Shown here: positions 1 through 7,615 of the stretch, piece by piece
Layout: every line of letters begins with the position of its first letter
How positions within the stretch are numbered: position 1 is the first letter of the stretch
From: Chloroflexota bacterium
GTDB lineage: Bacteria; Chloroflexota; Anaerolineae; SpSt-313
Length of the DNA: 48,437 nucleotides
Assembly: GCA_029553955.1 (NCBI GenBank)
Contig: JAKPJZ010000190.1
Span: forward strand, 1 to 48,437
Direction: 5' to 3'
Notes under the pieces: generated by a model
Seen by the model: the letters and a program-made list of their open reading frames with translations, nothing else
The model's database searches: none
What the model was told of the DNA's origin: nothing
Position numbers and translations under genes: made by a program

Positions 1-51
1 GCTGGCCGGCGTCGTTGGCCGCCCCGCGGGCGGCCAACGACGCCGGCCAGC
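1..51. repeat. Perfect 24-bp-arm palindrome
   Basis: Two perfectly complementary 24-base arms (1-24 and 28-51) around the loop CGC. The arms begin GCTGGCCGGCGTCGTTGG. The Gly/Pro-rich 'ORFs' over it are an artefact of the palindrome. It resembles the larger palindrome at 10833-10912 in its GGCCGCC/GGCGGCC centre. It may be cut by the window edge. Confidence 0.9.
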
Positions 52-190
52 CCGCCACAACCCCCGAAAAAGGGGCCTGCACCGGCCTTGCGCGTAGCGC
101 TGCAACCGGTCGCCCACCCTTGTCGGCAGCCGAGCCATTTCACTTGCATTCCTGCTGGGCTACTGGTAAGATGCGCTATCAGCTTGCACG

Positions 191-292
191 TCAGACATCA
201 TGCCCCCTGGGGCATCATGAACGATGAAGACGCCCACACGTCGCCTGCGCGCAGGGAGGAACGACGCCCACAAGGGGCTAGGCTACGGCGTC
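191..292. repeat. Dispersed repeat block before the adenosine kinase gene
   Basis: Bases 191-230 (CAGACATCATGCCCC, then GGGGCA and CGATGAA) recur in reverse complement at 7303-7341. Bases 262-292 carry the module GACGCCCACAAGGGGCTAGG closed by GGCGTC. The same module recurs at 10986-11013, 14212-14253, 27253-27302 and 34752-34790. Bases 52-326 contain no credible gene besides these repeats and the ribosome binding site AGGAGG upstream of the kinase start. Confidence 0.75.
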
Positions 293-326
293 ACGCCGCA
301 TTTTCAGATCAGGAGGCTACGCCACC

Positions 327-812
327 ATGGAACTCGAGACTGTCCGCATCGAGAAACCCGACGAGGTCAACTTTGTCCTCGGCCAGAGCCACTTTATCAA
401 GACGGTCGAAGACCTGCACGAGGCCCTGGTGCAGACCGTGCCGGGCTGCAAGTTCGGCGTCGCCTTTTGCGAGTCTTCGGGCGCCCGCTTGGTGCGCTGG
501 ACGGGCACCGACCCCGCCATGATCGACCTGGCCAAGCGCAACGCGCTAGCCCTGGGCGCCGGGCACTGCTTCCTCATCTTCCTCGCGCCCGGCAGCTACC
601 CCATCAACATCCTCAACACGGTCAAGATGGTCCCCGAGGTCTGCCGCATATTCTGCGCCACCGCCAACGCGGCGGAGGTCATCGTGGCCGTGACCGAACA
701 GGGCCGCGCCATCCTGGGCATCGTCGATGGCCAGCCGCCGCTCGGCGTTGAGGACGACGCGGGCCAAAGGTGGCGCCACGGCTTTCTGCGCCAGATCGGC
801 TACAAACTGTAG
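327..812 (+). CDS. Adenosine-specific kinase (PF04008-type)
   Basis: The 161-residue product matches the small adenosine-specific kinase family, thought to use adenosine or AMP in nucleotide salvage in the cytosol. The sequence shows the family's compact single domain with the conserved stretches FVLGQSHFIKTVEDLHEAL near the N-terminus, KFGVAFCESSG in the middle, and INILNTVKMVPEVCRIFCAT followed by a hydrophobic strand and ILGIVDG near the C-terminus. The length is usual for the family. The ATG lies 11 bases after AGGAGG. The stop codon TAG is the first part of a palindromic repeat (811-834), so the repeat abuts the gene exactly. It is monocistronic and faces the solute-binding protein gene tail to tail. 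Family assignment is firm; the physiological substrate is not. Confidence 0.88.
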   Translation: MELETVRIEKPDEVNFVLGQSHFIKTVEDLHEALVQTVPGCKFGVAFCESSGARLVRWTGTDPAMIDLAKRNALALGAGHCFLIFLAPGSYPINILNTVKMVPEVCRIFCATANAAEVIVAVTEQGRAILGIVDGQPPLGVEDDAGQRWRHGFLRQIGYKL

Positions 813-885
813 GGGCGGGGTCACCCCGCCCGCTCACCGCGGAGGCGCGCAGACGACAGGGGCGAGGCGACCTCGCCCCTACTCT
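810..885. repeat. Two GTAGGGGCG-type hairpin repeats, likely bidirectional terminator
   Basis: Hairpin 1 (811-834) is TAGGGGCGGGG-TCA-CCCCGCCC. Hairpin 2 (855-885) is AGGGGCGAGG-CGA-CCTCGCCCCT. They separate the convergent kinase and solute-binding protein genes. There is no T-run, so a terminator role is inference. The same repeat family recurs in yraN (4118-4190) and at 13852-13874. Confidence 0.75.
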
Positions 886-899
886 GCGGTGTATCATGC

Positions 900-1700
900 T
901 CACAGCCAGCGCTCGGCCAACTGCTCGAGCCAGCCCTCGCCGCGGAGCTGGTCGAGCGCGCCCTTGACCACAGCGAAGAGCTGCGGGTTGCCCCGGCTGA
1001 CAGCGATGACGAACGACTCATCGGTCAGCGGCGCCCCGTGGATGGCCAGCCCCGGCCTGCTATGCAGCGCCAGGCGTGCGCTGATGGCGTCGGCGATGGC
1101 GGCATCGGCCGCGCCGGCGTGCACCATGTCGAGTGCCTCGTCGCTCGAGCGCGCGGTTACGATCTCGAGCGCCACCTGGCCGCGGTCGCGCAGCGCGAGC
1201 GCCTCCTGGTGCGCCTGCGACCCCATCTCCACGGCTACCCGCCGCCCCGCCAGGTCCTCAGGTCCCTGTAGGCCATCGCCGCCTGCCGGCGCCACAATGA
1301 CCTGGCCCGCGTCAAAGTAACCGCCGGTGAAGGAGGCGATGTTGGTGCGCTGCGGGTCGTAGGGCAGCGCCGAGATGACCGCATCGCAGCGGCCCGCCTG
1401 CAGCACATCGTACAGCCCGTCGTAGCCCACGTTGATGAACGTCACCTCGACGCCCAGGCGGCGCCCGATCTCCTGCGCCAGGTCCACGTCGTAGCCGCGA
1501 AAGGTGCCACCCTCCTCGATGTCGAACGGCGGGTAACTGGCATCCATGGCCACGCGCAGCACGCCCTCGCGCTGCACGCGCGCCCAGGCCGCATCCTGCG
1601 CGCCGGCCAGCCACCCCTGCCGGCCACTCCAGGCCAGCGCGCCGGCGATCACGAGCACGCTCGCCAGCAGCAGCCCGCCACGCCCTCGCCAGCGGCTCAC
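900..1700 (-). CDS. Amino-acid-type extracellular solute-binding protein, family 3
   Basis: This 266-residue protein starts with a basic patch and a hydrophobic segment (about residues 8-25), so it is secreted or membrane-anchored. The SBP_bac_3 domain follows: LRVAMDASYPPFDIEE, then RGYDVDLAQEIGRRLG and DAVISALPYDPQRT, which are the ligand-binding signatures for polar amino acids or related molecules. The GTG start at 1700 overlaps the stop of the upstream glycosidase gene (GTGA) and has GGAGG just upstream. The same open frame runs on to 2540, but that extension is antisense/shadow of the glycosidase gene. No ABC permease or ATPase gene is nearby, so the transport partner is unlinked or the protein is a sensor. 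It is the last gene of the 4967-900 operon. Confidence 0.88.
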   Translation of the reverse strand: MSRWRGRGGLLLASVLVIAGALAWSGRQGWLAGAQDAAWARVQREGVLRVAMDASYPPFDIEEGGTFRGYDVDLAQEIGRRLGVEVTFINVGYDGLYDVLQAGRCDAVISALPYDPQRTNIASFTGGYFDAGQVIVAPAGGDGLQGPEDLAGRRVAVEMGSQAHQEALALRDRGQVALEIVTARSSDEALDMVHAGAADAAIADAISARLALHSRPGLAIHGAPLTDESFVIAVSRGNPQLFAVVKGALDQLRGEGWLEQLAERWL

Positions 1701-2842
1701 GGGGCGCCTCCTTCTTCGGACGCCAGCCCCTGGGCATAGCGCTGTACCCCAACGTAGACCGGCCGTGGCGTAAAGTTGACCGCCACAAAGGCGAAATAGT
1801 CCTGGTACGTCTTTTGCGGCCAGGGGAAGCGGAAGGCCCACAGCGCCGCCGCCTGGCACCACTCCCATTCCTGGCGCACCTTCTCGTAGGCGCGGATGGT
1901 ATAGGCGATGCGCTGCGCCGGCTTGACCGCCCGCGTCCAGCGCGGATGGTCGTTCCAGCCGCCCTCGGTGATCAGGCAGGGCGCGGCGCCATCGCCGTTG
2001 CGCAGCATCACGCCGTGCGTCAGCTCGGCCCGCGCAAAGTTGACCGTGTCTTGGGCCGGGGGGTCGTCGGGCGCAAAGGTCCAGCCGTAGGCATGGATCG
2101 CCAGCGCGTCGAAGCAGCCCCTGGCCCCGGCCTCGTACATGCGCTGCAGGTACACCAGGTCGTCCATCCCCCACTCGCTGCCCGGCGGCTCGGTCGTCGG
2201 CGCCAGGCCCGCGGCCACCACCTGCACCGCCGGGTCGGCCTCCTTGGCGCGCTGATAGCAGATGCGCAGCAGGCGTGTGTAGGCCGCCGGGTCGACCGGT
2301 CGCTGCCCCCACTCGAGGCTCAGGTTCGGCTCGTTCCAGATGATGATGTAGGGCACCCGGCCACGGAAGTGGCTGACAAAGGCGTACACGAAATCGCCCA
2401 TATCGGCATAGTGCGCCTCGTCGAGGTGGCGGAAGGTGGTGCCTTCCGGGCGCGCCCAGTCGGGCACAAAGTCGATGCGGCCGATCACGGTGAGCCCCTG
2501 GGCCACCGCGTGGTCGACGACGGTGTCGGCATGGTCCCACTCATAGAGGCCCTTCTGTGGCTCATAGTAGCCCCACGGGAAATACTCGACCACCCAGGGC
2601 GCGCCCATCTCGCGCACCATCTCGAGCGTGCGCTGGATCTTCCACTCCTCCACCTCGTCGGTCAGGCGGGTGTGCACGCCCATCTTGGGGTTGATCGTCG
2701 TCACCGTCTGCTGCGGCCCAATGACCACGGCAGGCGCCGGCGGCCGCTGCAGCCATCCCACCGCGAGCGCCAGCACGATCAAGCACATGGTTACGCGCGC
2801 CATCTGGGTGATCCGCGTCGAACCTCGCAACCTGGGCCTCAC
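1697..2842 (-). CDS. Exported clan-A glycoside hydrolase (GH39/GH5-like)
   Basis: The 381-residue protein has a hydrophobic N-terminal segment (about 18-30) and a (beta/alpha)8-type glycosidase domain. The acid/base signature IIIWNEPN places Glu at residue 171, and ITEGGWN places the probable nucleophile Glu at 293. Substrate is unknown; family relatives act on plant-like or extracellular polysaccharides. The ATG at 2842 overlaps the miaA stop (ATGA), so translation is probably coupled, and the 3' end overlaps the solute-binding protein start. The first half of the large fusion protein at 14556-17498 is a paralogous domain that has lost both glutamates. The domain call is strong; the exact GH family is not settled by eye. 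Confidence 0.8.
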   Translation of the reverse strand: MRPRLRGSTRITQMARVTMCLIVLALAVGWLQRPPAPAVVIGPQQTVTTINPKMGVHTRLTDEVEEWKIQRTLEMVREMGAPWVVEYFPWGYYEPQKGLYEWDHADTVVDHAVAQGLTVIGRIDFVPDWARPEGTTFRHLDEAHYADMGDFVYAFVSHFRGRVPYIIIWNEPNLSLEWGQRPVDPAAYTRLLRICYQRAKEADPAVQVVAAGLAPTTEPPGSEWGMDDLVYLQRMYEAGARGCFDALAIHAYGWTFAPDDPPAQDTVNFARAELTHGVMLRNGDGAAPCLITEGGWNDHPRWTRAVKPAQRIAYTIRAYEKVRQEWEWCQAAALWAFRFPWPQKTYQDYFAFVAVNFTPRPVYVGVQRYAQGLASEEGGAP

Positions 2843-3768
2843 ATCCTGCTCTCCAGGAACGAGCGCGCCAGCGCTTCGATGCCGTCTATGCGTGGCTCGC
2901 TCATATCGAACCAGTGCAGGCGCGGGTCCTGCGGCCTGAACCAGGCATACTGGTGACGGATAAAGCTGCGCGTGTTGCGCTTGATCAGCGCGACCGCCTC
3001 TTCGAGGCTCAGCCGGCCCTGCACACAGGCGGCCATCTCGGGGTAACCGAGCGCCGAAAAGGCCGGCAGCTCCGGGCCGTAACCGCGGGCCAGCAGATCG
3101 CGCACCTCGTCGGCCCAGCCGGCCGCCACCATGCGCTCGATGCGCGCATCGGCGCGGCGATAGAGCTCAGCCCGCGGCATCGTCAGACCGATCCACAGCA
3201 GGTCGTAGGGCGGCGGCTGGCGACGCTGCTGCTCTGAAAACGGGCGCCCCGAGCCATGATAGACCTCCAGCGCGCGGATGACGCGGCGCACGTTGCGCGG
3301 GTCGATGCGCGCTGCCGCCGCCGGGTCCACCGCCCGGAGCTCGGCGTACAGCGCCGCGCCCCCCTCGCGCTCGGCCCGCTCTTGCAGCACCTCGCGCAGC
3401 GCTGGGTTGGGCGGCACGCGCGGTATCGTCCAGCCCTCGGCCACAGCGCGGACGTAGAGCCCGGTGCCGCCGACGATGAGCGGCAGCCGGCCGCGCGCCG
3501 TTATATCGCGCAATGCCGCGTAGGCCAGCTCCTGGTACTCGGCCAGGGTCAGCGTCTGGTCGGGTGCCACCACATCGAGCAGATGGTGCGGCACTCGGGC
3601 GCGCTCTTCGGGCGTGGGCTTGGCGGTGCCGATATCCATGTGGCGGTAGATCTGCCGTGAGTCGGCCGAGACGACCTCGCCGGTCAGGCACAGCGCCAGG
3701 TGTACGCCCACCGCCGTCTTGCCCACCGCCGTCGGGCCGACGACCACCATGAGCGGGCGGGCATTCAC
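2839..3768 (-). CDS. miaA: tRNA dimethylallyltransferase
   Basis: MiaA transfers the dimethylallyl group from DMAPP to N6 of A37 in tRNAs reading UNN codons. The 309-residue product shows the P-loop GPTAVGKTAVG near residue 11, SADSRQIYRHMDIGTAKPT, GGTGLYVRAV, the central RRVIRALEVYHGSGRPFSE, and the C-terminal RNTRSFIRHQYAWFR. Length is normal. It overlaps yraN by 4 bases on the 5' side and the glycosidase gene on the 3' side, so it is inside one translationally coupled minus-strand operon. Confidence 0.96.
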   Translation of the reverse strand: MNARPLMVVVGPTAVGKTAVGVHLALCLTGEVVSADSRQIYRHMDIGTAKPTPEERARVPHHLLDVVAPDQTLTLAEYQELAYAALRDITARGRLPLIVGGTGLYVRAVAEGWTIPRVPPNPALREVLQERAEREGGAALYAELRAVDPAAAARIDPRNVRRVIRALEVYHGSGRPFSEQQRRQPPPYDLLWIGLTMPRAELYRRADARIERMVAAGWADEVRDLLARGYGPELPAFSALGYPEMAACVQGRLSLEEAVALIKRNTRSFIRHQYAWFRPQDPRLHWFDMSEPRIDGIEALARSFLESRM

Positions 3769-4211
3769 AGGCTCACCGCGTCGCGCACGACGTCGAGGCG
3801 GCGCACCCGCCCGCGCCTATCCACCTCCACCGCCACCACATCGATGCGCCAATCCACATCCTCTGCATCGAGATCGGCCAGGTAGTGCTCGGCCACCCGC
3901 ACCAGGCGCGCCATCTTGGCCGGCGTCACCGATTCTTCGGGCGTGCCCCACAGGTCGCCGCGGCGCGTGCGCACCTCGACGAACACCAGGCAGTCGCCAT
4001 CGAGCGCCACCAGGTCCACCTCGCCGGCCGGGCAGCGATAGTTGTGCGCCAGAATGCGATAGCCCACCCCAGCCAGATGCCTGGCCGCCAGTTCCTCGCC
4101 GCGGCGCCCCAGGCTGTGGGGCGGTTCCCGAACCGCCCCTACGGACGCGCTGCCTCCTGTGGCGCGGGGCGGTTCGCGAACCGCCCCTACCCGTGGATTC
4201 TTGTCGCTCAT
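3765..4211 (-). CDS. yraN: YraN family (UPF0102) nuclease-fold protein with repeat insertion
   Basis: The 148-residue product belongs to UPF0102, a small endonuclease-like fold of unsettled role. The core GRRGEELAARHLAGVGYRI, GEVDLVALDGDCLVFVEVR and WRIDVVAV is typical. Family members normally start a few residues before GRRGEE. Here about 27 extra residues precede it, and they contain VGAVREPP twice, each encoded by a copy of the palindrome GGGGCGGTTC.GAACCGCCCC (4118-4142 and 4166-4190). The ATG at 4211 overlaps the stop of the upstream GNAT gene (ATGA), and no good start with a binding site lies downstream of the repeats, so the insertions are probably translated in frame. Confidence 0.87.
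   Translation of the reverse strand: MSDKNPRVGAVREPPRATGGSASVGAVREPPHSLGRRGEELAARHLAGVGYRILAHNYRCPAGEVDLVALDGDCLVFVEVRTRRGDLWGTPEESVTPAKMARLVRVAEHYLADLDAEDVDWRIDVVAVEVDRRGRVRRLDVVRDAVSL
4118..4190. repeat. Two palindromic repeats inside the yraN coding region
   Basis: Copies at 4118-4142 and 4166-4190 each have the form GGGGCGGTTC-CCGAACCGCCCCTAC or close to it. Both lie in the same frame of yraN and encode VGAVREPP. The same palindrome is intergenic at 13852-13874, and relatives are at 811-834 and 855-885. Confidence 0.9.
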
Positions 4212-4936
4212 GCCTCACGCACCCCAGCGGCAATCCATTCGCGGTGGCCGCTGTCGCGATAGCCCAGGCCCGCGGCCAACCCCAGCGATGCTTCATCGCC
4301 CTCGCTGGCGACGTAGAGGGGCCGCACCCCCTCTTCGAGCAAAGCAGCGGTGCAGGCCGAGGCGACCGAGCGGGCAAAGCCGCGACCGCGCACCTCGGGC
4401 TCGCTATACACATACACCTCGGCAAAGTGCGGCGAGCGCCAGTTCGTGCCCGAGGCGGCTAGCACCCGCCCCTCGCGCGAGCGGATTTCGAAGCGCAGGC
4501 CCCCGTCGGCGCCCTGCGCCGGCACCACGAGCACGTTCAGCACCGGCTCAAAGACCGTTACGTCGAGCAGCAGGACCAGCGCCACGCGCGTCTCGGTCAG
4601 ACGGAGCAGGCCCTCGAGCAGCGCAGCATAGCGCAGCGGTGCCGAAAAACGGTACGGCCGCCCGGCAGCCAGGCCTCCGCGCAGCAGGTCGCCGAGCAGG
4701 CGGTCGCGCTCGGCGCGCAGCACCACCAGCGGACGAAATAGATCGGCCCCGGTGGTGCAGGTCGCGACAAAGCCCTCCGCCCGCCCTGAAGCGCCGCGCT
4801 GCACGTACAGCCGCGTCAGCGCCGCCGGGTGGTAGAGCGCATAATACGCCGTCAGCGCATCGCCGGGGTCGGTCAACGAAAGCAGAGGCCCGATCGCCTC
4901 CCGCTCGCGCGCCAGCGCGGCCGCCATGTCGTCCAT
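4208..4936 (-). CDS. GNAT-family N-acetyltransferase
   Basis: The 242-residue cytosolic protein has a C-terminal GNAT acetyl-CoA domain: VYVYSEPEVRGRGFARSV (motif A, RGRGFA) followed by YVASEGDEASLGLAAGLGY (motif B). The N-terminal half is a less conserved GNAT-like or substrate domain. The start at 4936 was chosen because GGGAGG lies 8 bases upstream; an in-frame ATG at 4987 has no such site and would fall in the promoter. It is the first gene of the operon GNAT-yraN-miaA-glycosidase-SBP, all linked by 4-base overlaps. Substrate unknown. Confidence 0.82.
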   Translation of the reverse strand: MDDMAAALAREREAIGPLLSLTDPGDALTAYYALYHPAALTRLYVQRGASGRAEGFVATCTTGADLFRPLVVLRAERDRLLGDLLRGGLAAGRPYRFSAPLRYAALLEGLLRLTETRVALVLLLDVTVFEPVLNVLVVPAQGADGGLRFEIRSREGRVLAASGTNWRSPHFAEVYVYSEPEVRGRGFARSVASACTAALLEEGVRPLYVASEGDEASLGLAAGLGYRDSGHREWIAAGVREA

Positions 4937-4966
4937 CGCCGGGCCTCCCGCCTCATGTTGCGCACT

Positions 4967-4995
4967 ATCGTACTTGAAACCGCGCATGCCGTCAA
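4967..4995 (-). promoter_or_regulatory. Promoter of the GNAT-yraN-miaA operon
   Basis: On the minus strand TTGACG (4995-4990), a 17-base spacer and TACGAT (4972-4967). It is 31 bases upstream of the GNAT start and is divergent from the tilS promoter about 45 bases away. Confidence 0.6.
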
Positions 4996-5037
4996 CACGC
5001 CGTGCGTGATACGTGACGCATTACGCACCCCCCGCCC

Positions 5038-5066
5038 TTGACAGTTCTCCTCGCTTTGCCTATCAT
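5038..5066 (+). promoter_or_regulatory. Promoter of tilS, predicting a leaderless mRNA
   Basis: TTGACA (5038-5043), 17-base spacer, TATCAT (5061-5066). The tilS ATG at 5073 is 7 bases after the -10 box, which is where transcription should start. There is no Shine-Dalgarno sequence between them. Confidence 0.7.
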
Positions 5067-5072
5067 CCGCGC

Positions 5073-6581
5073 ATGGATGTGCTTACCCAGGTGCGGGCCA
5101 CCATCGACGGCGAGGCGCTGCTGCCGCGCGGCGGCACGGTGGTCGTGGCCGTCTCGGGTGGCCCCGATTCGTTGTGCCTGTTGCACGTGCTCTTGCGGCT
5201 GCGCGGCGAGTACGGCGTCGGCCTGCACGTGGCGCATCTGAACCACGGCCTGCGCCCCGAGGCCGAGGCCGACGCCGCCTTTGTGGCCGCGCTGGCCGCC
5301 GCGTGGCACCTGCCCTGCGCGGTAGGCCGCGTCGACGTGCGCGCGCTGGCCGCCGCCGAGCGCCGCTCGCTCGAGGAGGCGGCGCGGCTGGCGCGCTACC
5401 GCTTCCTCGCCGAGGTGGCCTGTGCGCAGGGCGCCGGCACCGTCGCCGTGGGCCACAACGCCGACGACCAGGTGGAGACGGTGCTCATGCACTGCCTGCG
5501 CGGCGCCGGCCTGGCGGGCCTCAGGGGCATGCGCCGCCGCGCCCGCTGGCCCGAAGGCGCCACGGCGGGCTGCGCTGCGCCTACGCTCATCCGCCCGCTC
5601 CTTGACGTGCCGCGCCGCGATATCGAGGCCTACGTCGAGGCGCAAGGGCTGGAGCCGCGCTTCGACCGCACCAACCTGGAGCGCGCCTTCTACCGCAACC
5701 GCATCCGCCACGAGCTCGTGCCCATCCTCGAAACGTACAACCCGAGGATCCGCGAGCGCCTGCACCACACGGCCGACGTGCTGGCCGACGATTACGACTA
5801 TCTGCAGCAGAGCCTGGACGCGCTCTGGCCCGAGCTGGTGCTCGCCGCAGGACCCGAGGCCGTGGCCCTGCGCCGCGATGTGTTCCGCGGCCTGCCGCCG
5901 AGCCCGCAGCGCGCGCTGCTGCGCCGGGCGCTGCTCAGCCTGCGCCGCTCGCTGCGCGACATCGGCTGGCTGCACCTCGAACAGGCGCGCCGCACTGCGC
6001 TGAGCGCAGCGGTGGGGAGCATCGCCATGTTGCCGGCGGGGCTGCTGCTGGAGGTCGGCTACGAGCGGCTGATCGTGCGCCCGGCCGCGGTGCCGTGGGT
6101 CGAGCCCCAGGCAGCCCCCCTGCTCGACACCGAGCGGCCGCTGCAGGTGCCAGGGCTGACGCCACTCGCCGGCGGCTGGGCCATCGAGGCGCGGCTCGCC
6201 GAACAGGCCACGCCGGGGGCCGGGCGGCTGCAGGCATGCTTTGACGCCGATCGCGCCGGCCGCGAGCTGCACCTGCGCAGGCGCCGGCCGGGCGACCGCT
6301 TCCAGCCGCGCGGCCTCGGCGGCCGCCACAAGAGCGTCAAGGACTACATGATCGACGCCAAGATCCCGCGTGGCCAGCGCGAGCGCGTGCCCCTGCTCAT
6401 CTCCGAGCGAGGCATCCTGTGGATTGCCGGCTGGCGGGCCAGCCAAGTGGCCGCGCCCAGCGCCGAGACGCGCCGCTTCCTCTGCCTGCGCCTCGTGATG
6501 GCCCACAGAGATGCTGATGGGTGCGCCGGTGCTCTGGAGCCGCCGACGCAGCCGTCAGATCAATGCGGGCGGCCACAGTAG
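5073..6581 (+). CDS. tilS: tRNA(Ile)-lysidine synthase
   Basis: TilS uses ATP to attach lysine to C34 of tRNA-Ile(CAU), changing its identity from Met to Ile. The 502-residue product has the N-type ATP-pyrophosphatase loop VAVSGGPDS (residues 28-33), HLNHGLRPEAEADAAFV, GHNADDQVETVLM, a domain with FYRNRIRHELVP, and the C-terminal TilS domain with LRRRRPGDRFQPRG and RERVPLLISERGILWIAGWR. The start at 5073 is supported by homology and by the promoter immediately upstream; an in-frame ATG at 5013 would lie upstream of the -35 box. The last 25 or so residues extend past the family domain. Confidence 0.94.
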   Translation: MDVLTQVRATIDGEALLPRGGTVVVAVSGGPDSLCLLHVLLRLRGEYGVGLHVAHLNHGLRPEAEADAAFVAALAAAWHLPCAVGRVDVRALAAAERRSLEEAARLARYRFLAEVACAQGAGTVAVGHNADDQVETVLMHCLRGAGLAGLRGMRRRARWPEGATAGCAAPTLIRPLLDVPRRDIEAYVEAQGLEPRFDRTNLERAFYRNRIRHELVPILETYNPRIRERLHHTADVLADDYDYLQQSLDALWPELVLAAGPEAVALRRDVFRGLPPSPQRALLRRALLSLRRSLRDIGWLHLEQARRTALSAAVGSIAMLPAGLLLEVGYERLIVRPAAVPWVEPQAAPLLDTERPLQVPGLTPLAGGWAIEARLAEQATPGAGRLQACFDADRAGRELHLRRRRPGDRFQPRGLGGRHKSVKDYMIDAKIPRGQRERVPLLISERGILWIAGWRASQVAAPSAETRRFLCLRLVMAHRDADGCAGALEPPTQPSDQCGRPQ

Positions 6582-6629
6582 GTTGTCGGGCAGCGCCAGG
6601 CGGCGCATTTGACCAATCTGGAGGGACTC

Positions 6630-7199
6630 ATGCAGGCACAGGAGGCATCGCGCCTCACCCAGGAAGTGCTGATCGCCGAGGACGAGGTGCAGGTGCGCAT
6701 CGCCGAGCTCGGCCGCGCCATCTCGAACGACTATGGCGGCCAGGATCTGCTGCTCGTGGCCATCCTCAAAGGCAGCGTCGTCTTTCTCGCCGACCTGATG
6801 CGCGCCATCACCATCCCCCACCAAATCGATTTCATGGCCGTGACGAGCTATGGCGTGGGGGCGAGGGCCTCGAGCGGCGTCGTGCGCATCCTCATGGACC
6901 TGGCCGCCAACATCGAGGGGCGCAACGTGCTGATCATCGAAGACATCATCGACACCGGGCAGACGCTGCACTATATCACGCGCATCCTGCATGAGCGCGG
7001 CCCCAAGAGCCTGCGCATCTGCACGCTGCTCAACAAAGCCAGCCGGCGCGAGGTCGATATCCCGGTGGACTATGTCGGCTTCGACATCCCCGATAGTTTT
7101 GTCTTTGGCTTTGGGCTCGACGTCGACGAGTTCCATCGCAACCTGCCCTACGTCGCCGTGCTCAAGCCCGGCGCCTCGGCCCAGCCGATGGAAGAGTAG
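6630..7199 (+). CDS. hpt: Hypoxanthine phosphoribosyltransferase
   Basis: Purine salvage enzyme that makes IMP (and GMP) from hypoxanthine (and guanine) with PRPP. The 189-residue product shows LVAILKGSVVFLADLMR, DFMAVTSYG and the PRPP-binding loop VLIIEDIIDTGQTL, followed by VDYVGFDIPDSFVFGFGLD. The ATG at 6630 follows GGAGGG by 4-5 bases; a TTG 7 codons earlier is in frame but less likely. It follows tilS by 48 bases, the tilS-hpt order being common in bacteria (often followed by ftsH, which is absent here). Confidence 0.94.
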   Translation: MQAQEASRLTQEVLIAEDEVQVRIAELGRAISNDYGGQDLLLVAILKGSVVFLADLMRAITIPHQIDFMAVTSYGVGARASSGVVRILMDLAANIEGRNVLIIEDIIDTGQTLHYITRILHERGPKSLRICTLLNKASRREVDIPVDYVGFDIPDSFVFGFGLDVDEFHRNLPYVAVLKPGASAQPMEE

Positions 7200-7246
7200 C
7201 TCATGGGGGGTGGGTGGGGCAACCCTGACTTAATGGGGCTCCGATT

Positions 7247-7295
7247 CACCGCAGAGAGCGCAGAGGAATGAGTGATCTCTGCGTCCTCTGCGGTG
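7247..7295. repeat. CACCGCAGAG inverted repeat
   Basis: Arms 7247-7265 (CACCGCAGAGAGCGCAGAG) and 7277-7295 pair with two mismatches. It lies 47 bases after the hpt stop and could act as a terminator hairpin, though there is no T-run. Bases 7303-7341 repeat the block at 191-230 in inverse orientation. Confidence 0.7.
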
Positions 7296-7413
7296 CAAGG
7301 CCCCGTTTTCATCGTTTGTGGTGCCCCGGGGCATGATGTCTGTCTTGCGAGCAAGGCAGCCTATCCGGGTGACTGCCGGCTGATGGGCTGCGCTTCGGCC
7401 CAGCGCCCTAGCC

Positions 7414-7615
7414 CCAATACCTTTCGAACAAGGCAGCAGCCGTAGTAACGACTCTAGTCGTCCCGTCTCAAGCGGCCAATCGTGCATGCCTGCGACACCG
7501 GCTGTTGTCATCCGACGCGTCGGACCCGTCGGATAGCGCTGCAATGCCGGCTTGGCCGCCATTCTGACGACGATCAAAGTCGTTACTACGGTGTGTCCGT
7601 TCTGAAAGGTATTGG
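7414..7615. repeat. MITE-like element with about 48-bp terminal inverted repeats
   Basis: The left end starts CCAATACCTTTCGAACA and continues to GTAGTAACGACTCTAGTCG; the right end is its imperfect reverse complement (GTCGTTACTAC ... GAAAGGTATTGG). Total about 202 bp with no coding capacity. A relative is at 20466-20642. Its right end overlaps the 3' end of the GT4 gene and provides its last codons and stop. Confidence 0.85.

Noticed and set aside
900..2540. A 546-codon minus-strand frame appearing to fuse an Arg/Gly/Ala-rich domain to the solute-binding protein
   Set aside because: The upstream part is an alternative frame of the glycosidase gene. The GTG at 1700 with GGAGG gives a normal-length solute-binding protein.
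4992..6506. A 504-codon minus-strand frame
   Set aside because: Antisense shadow of tilS, with no recognisable domain.
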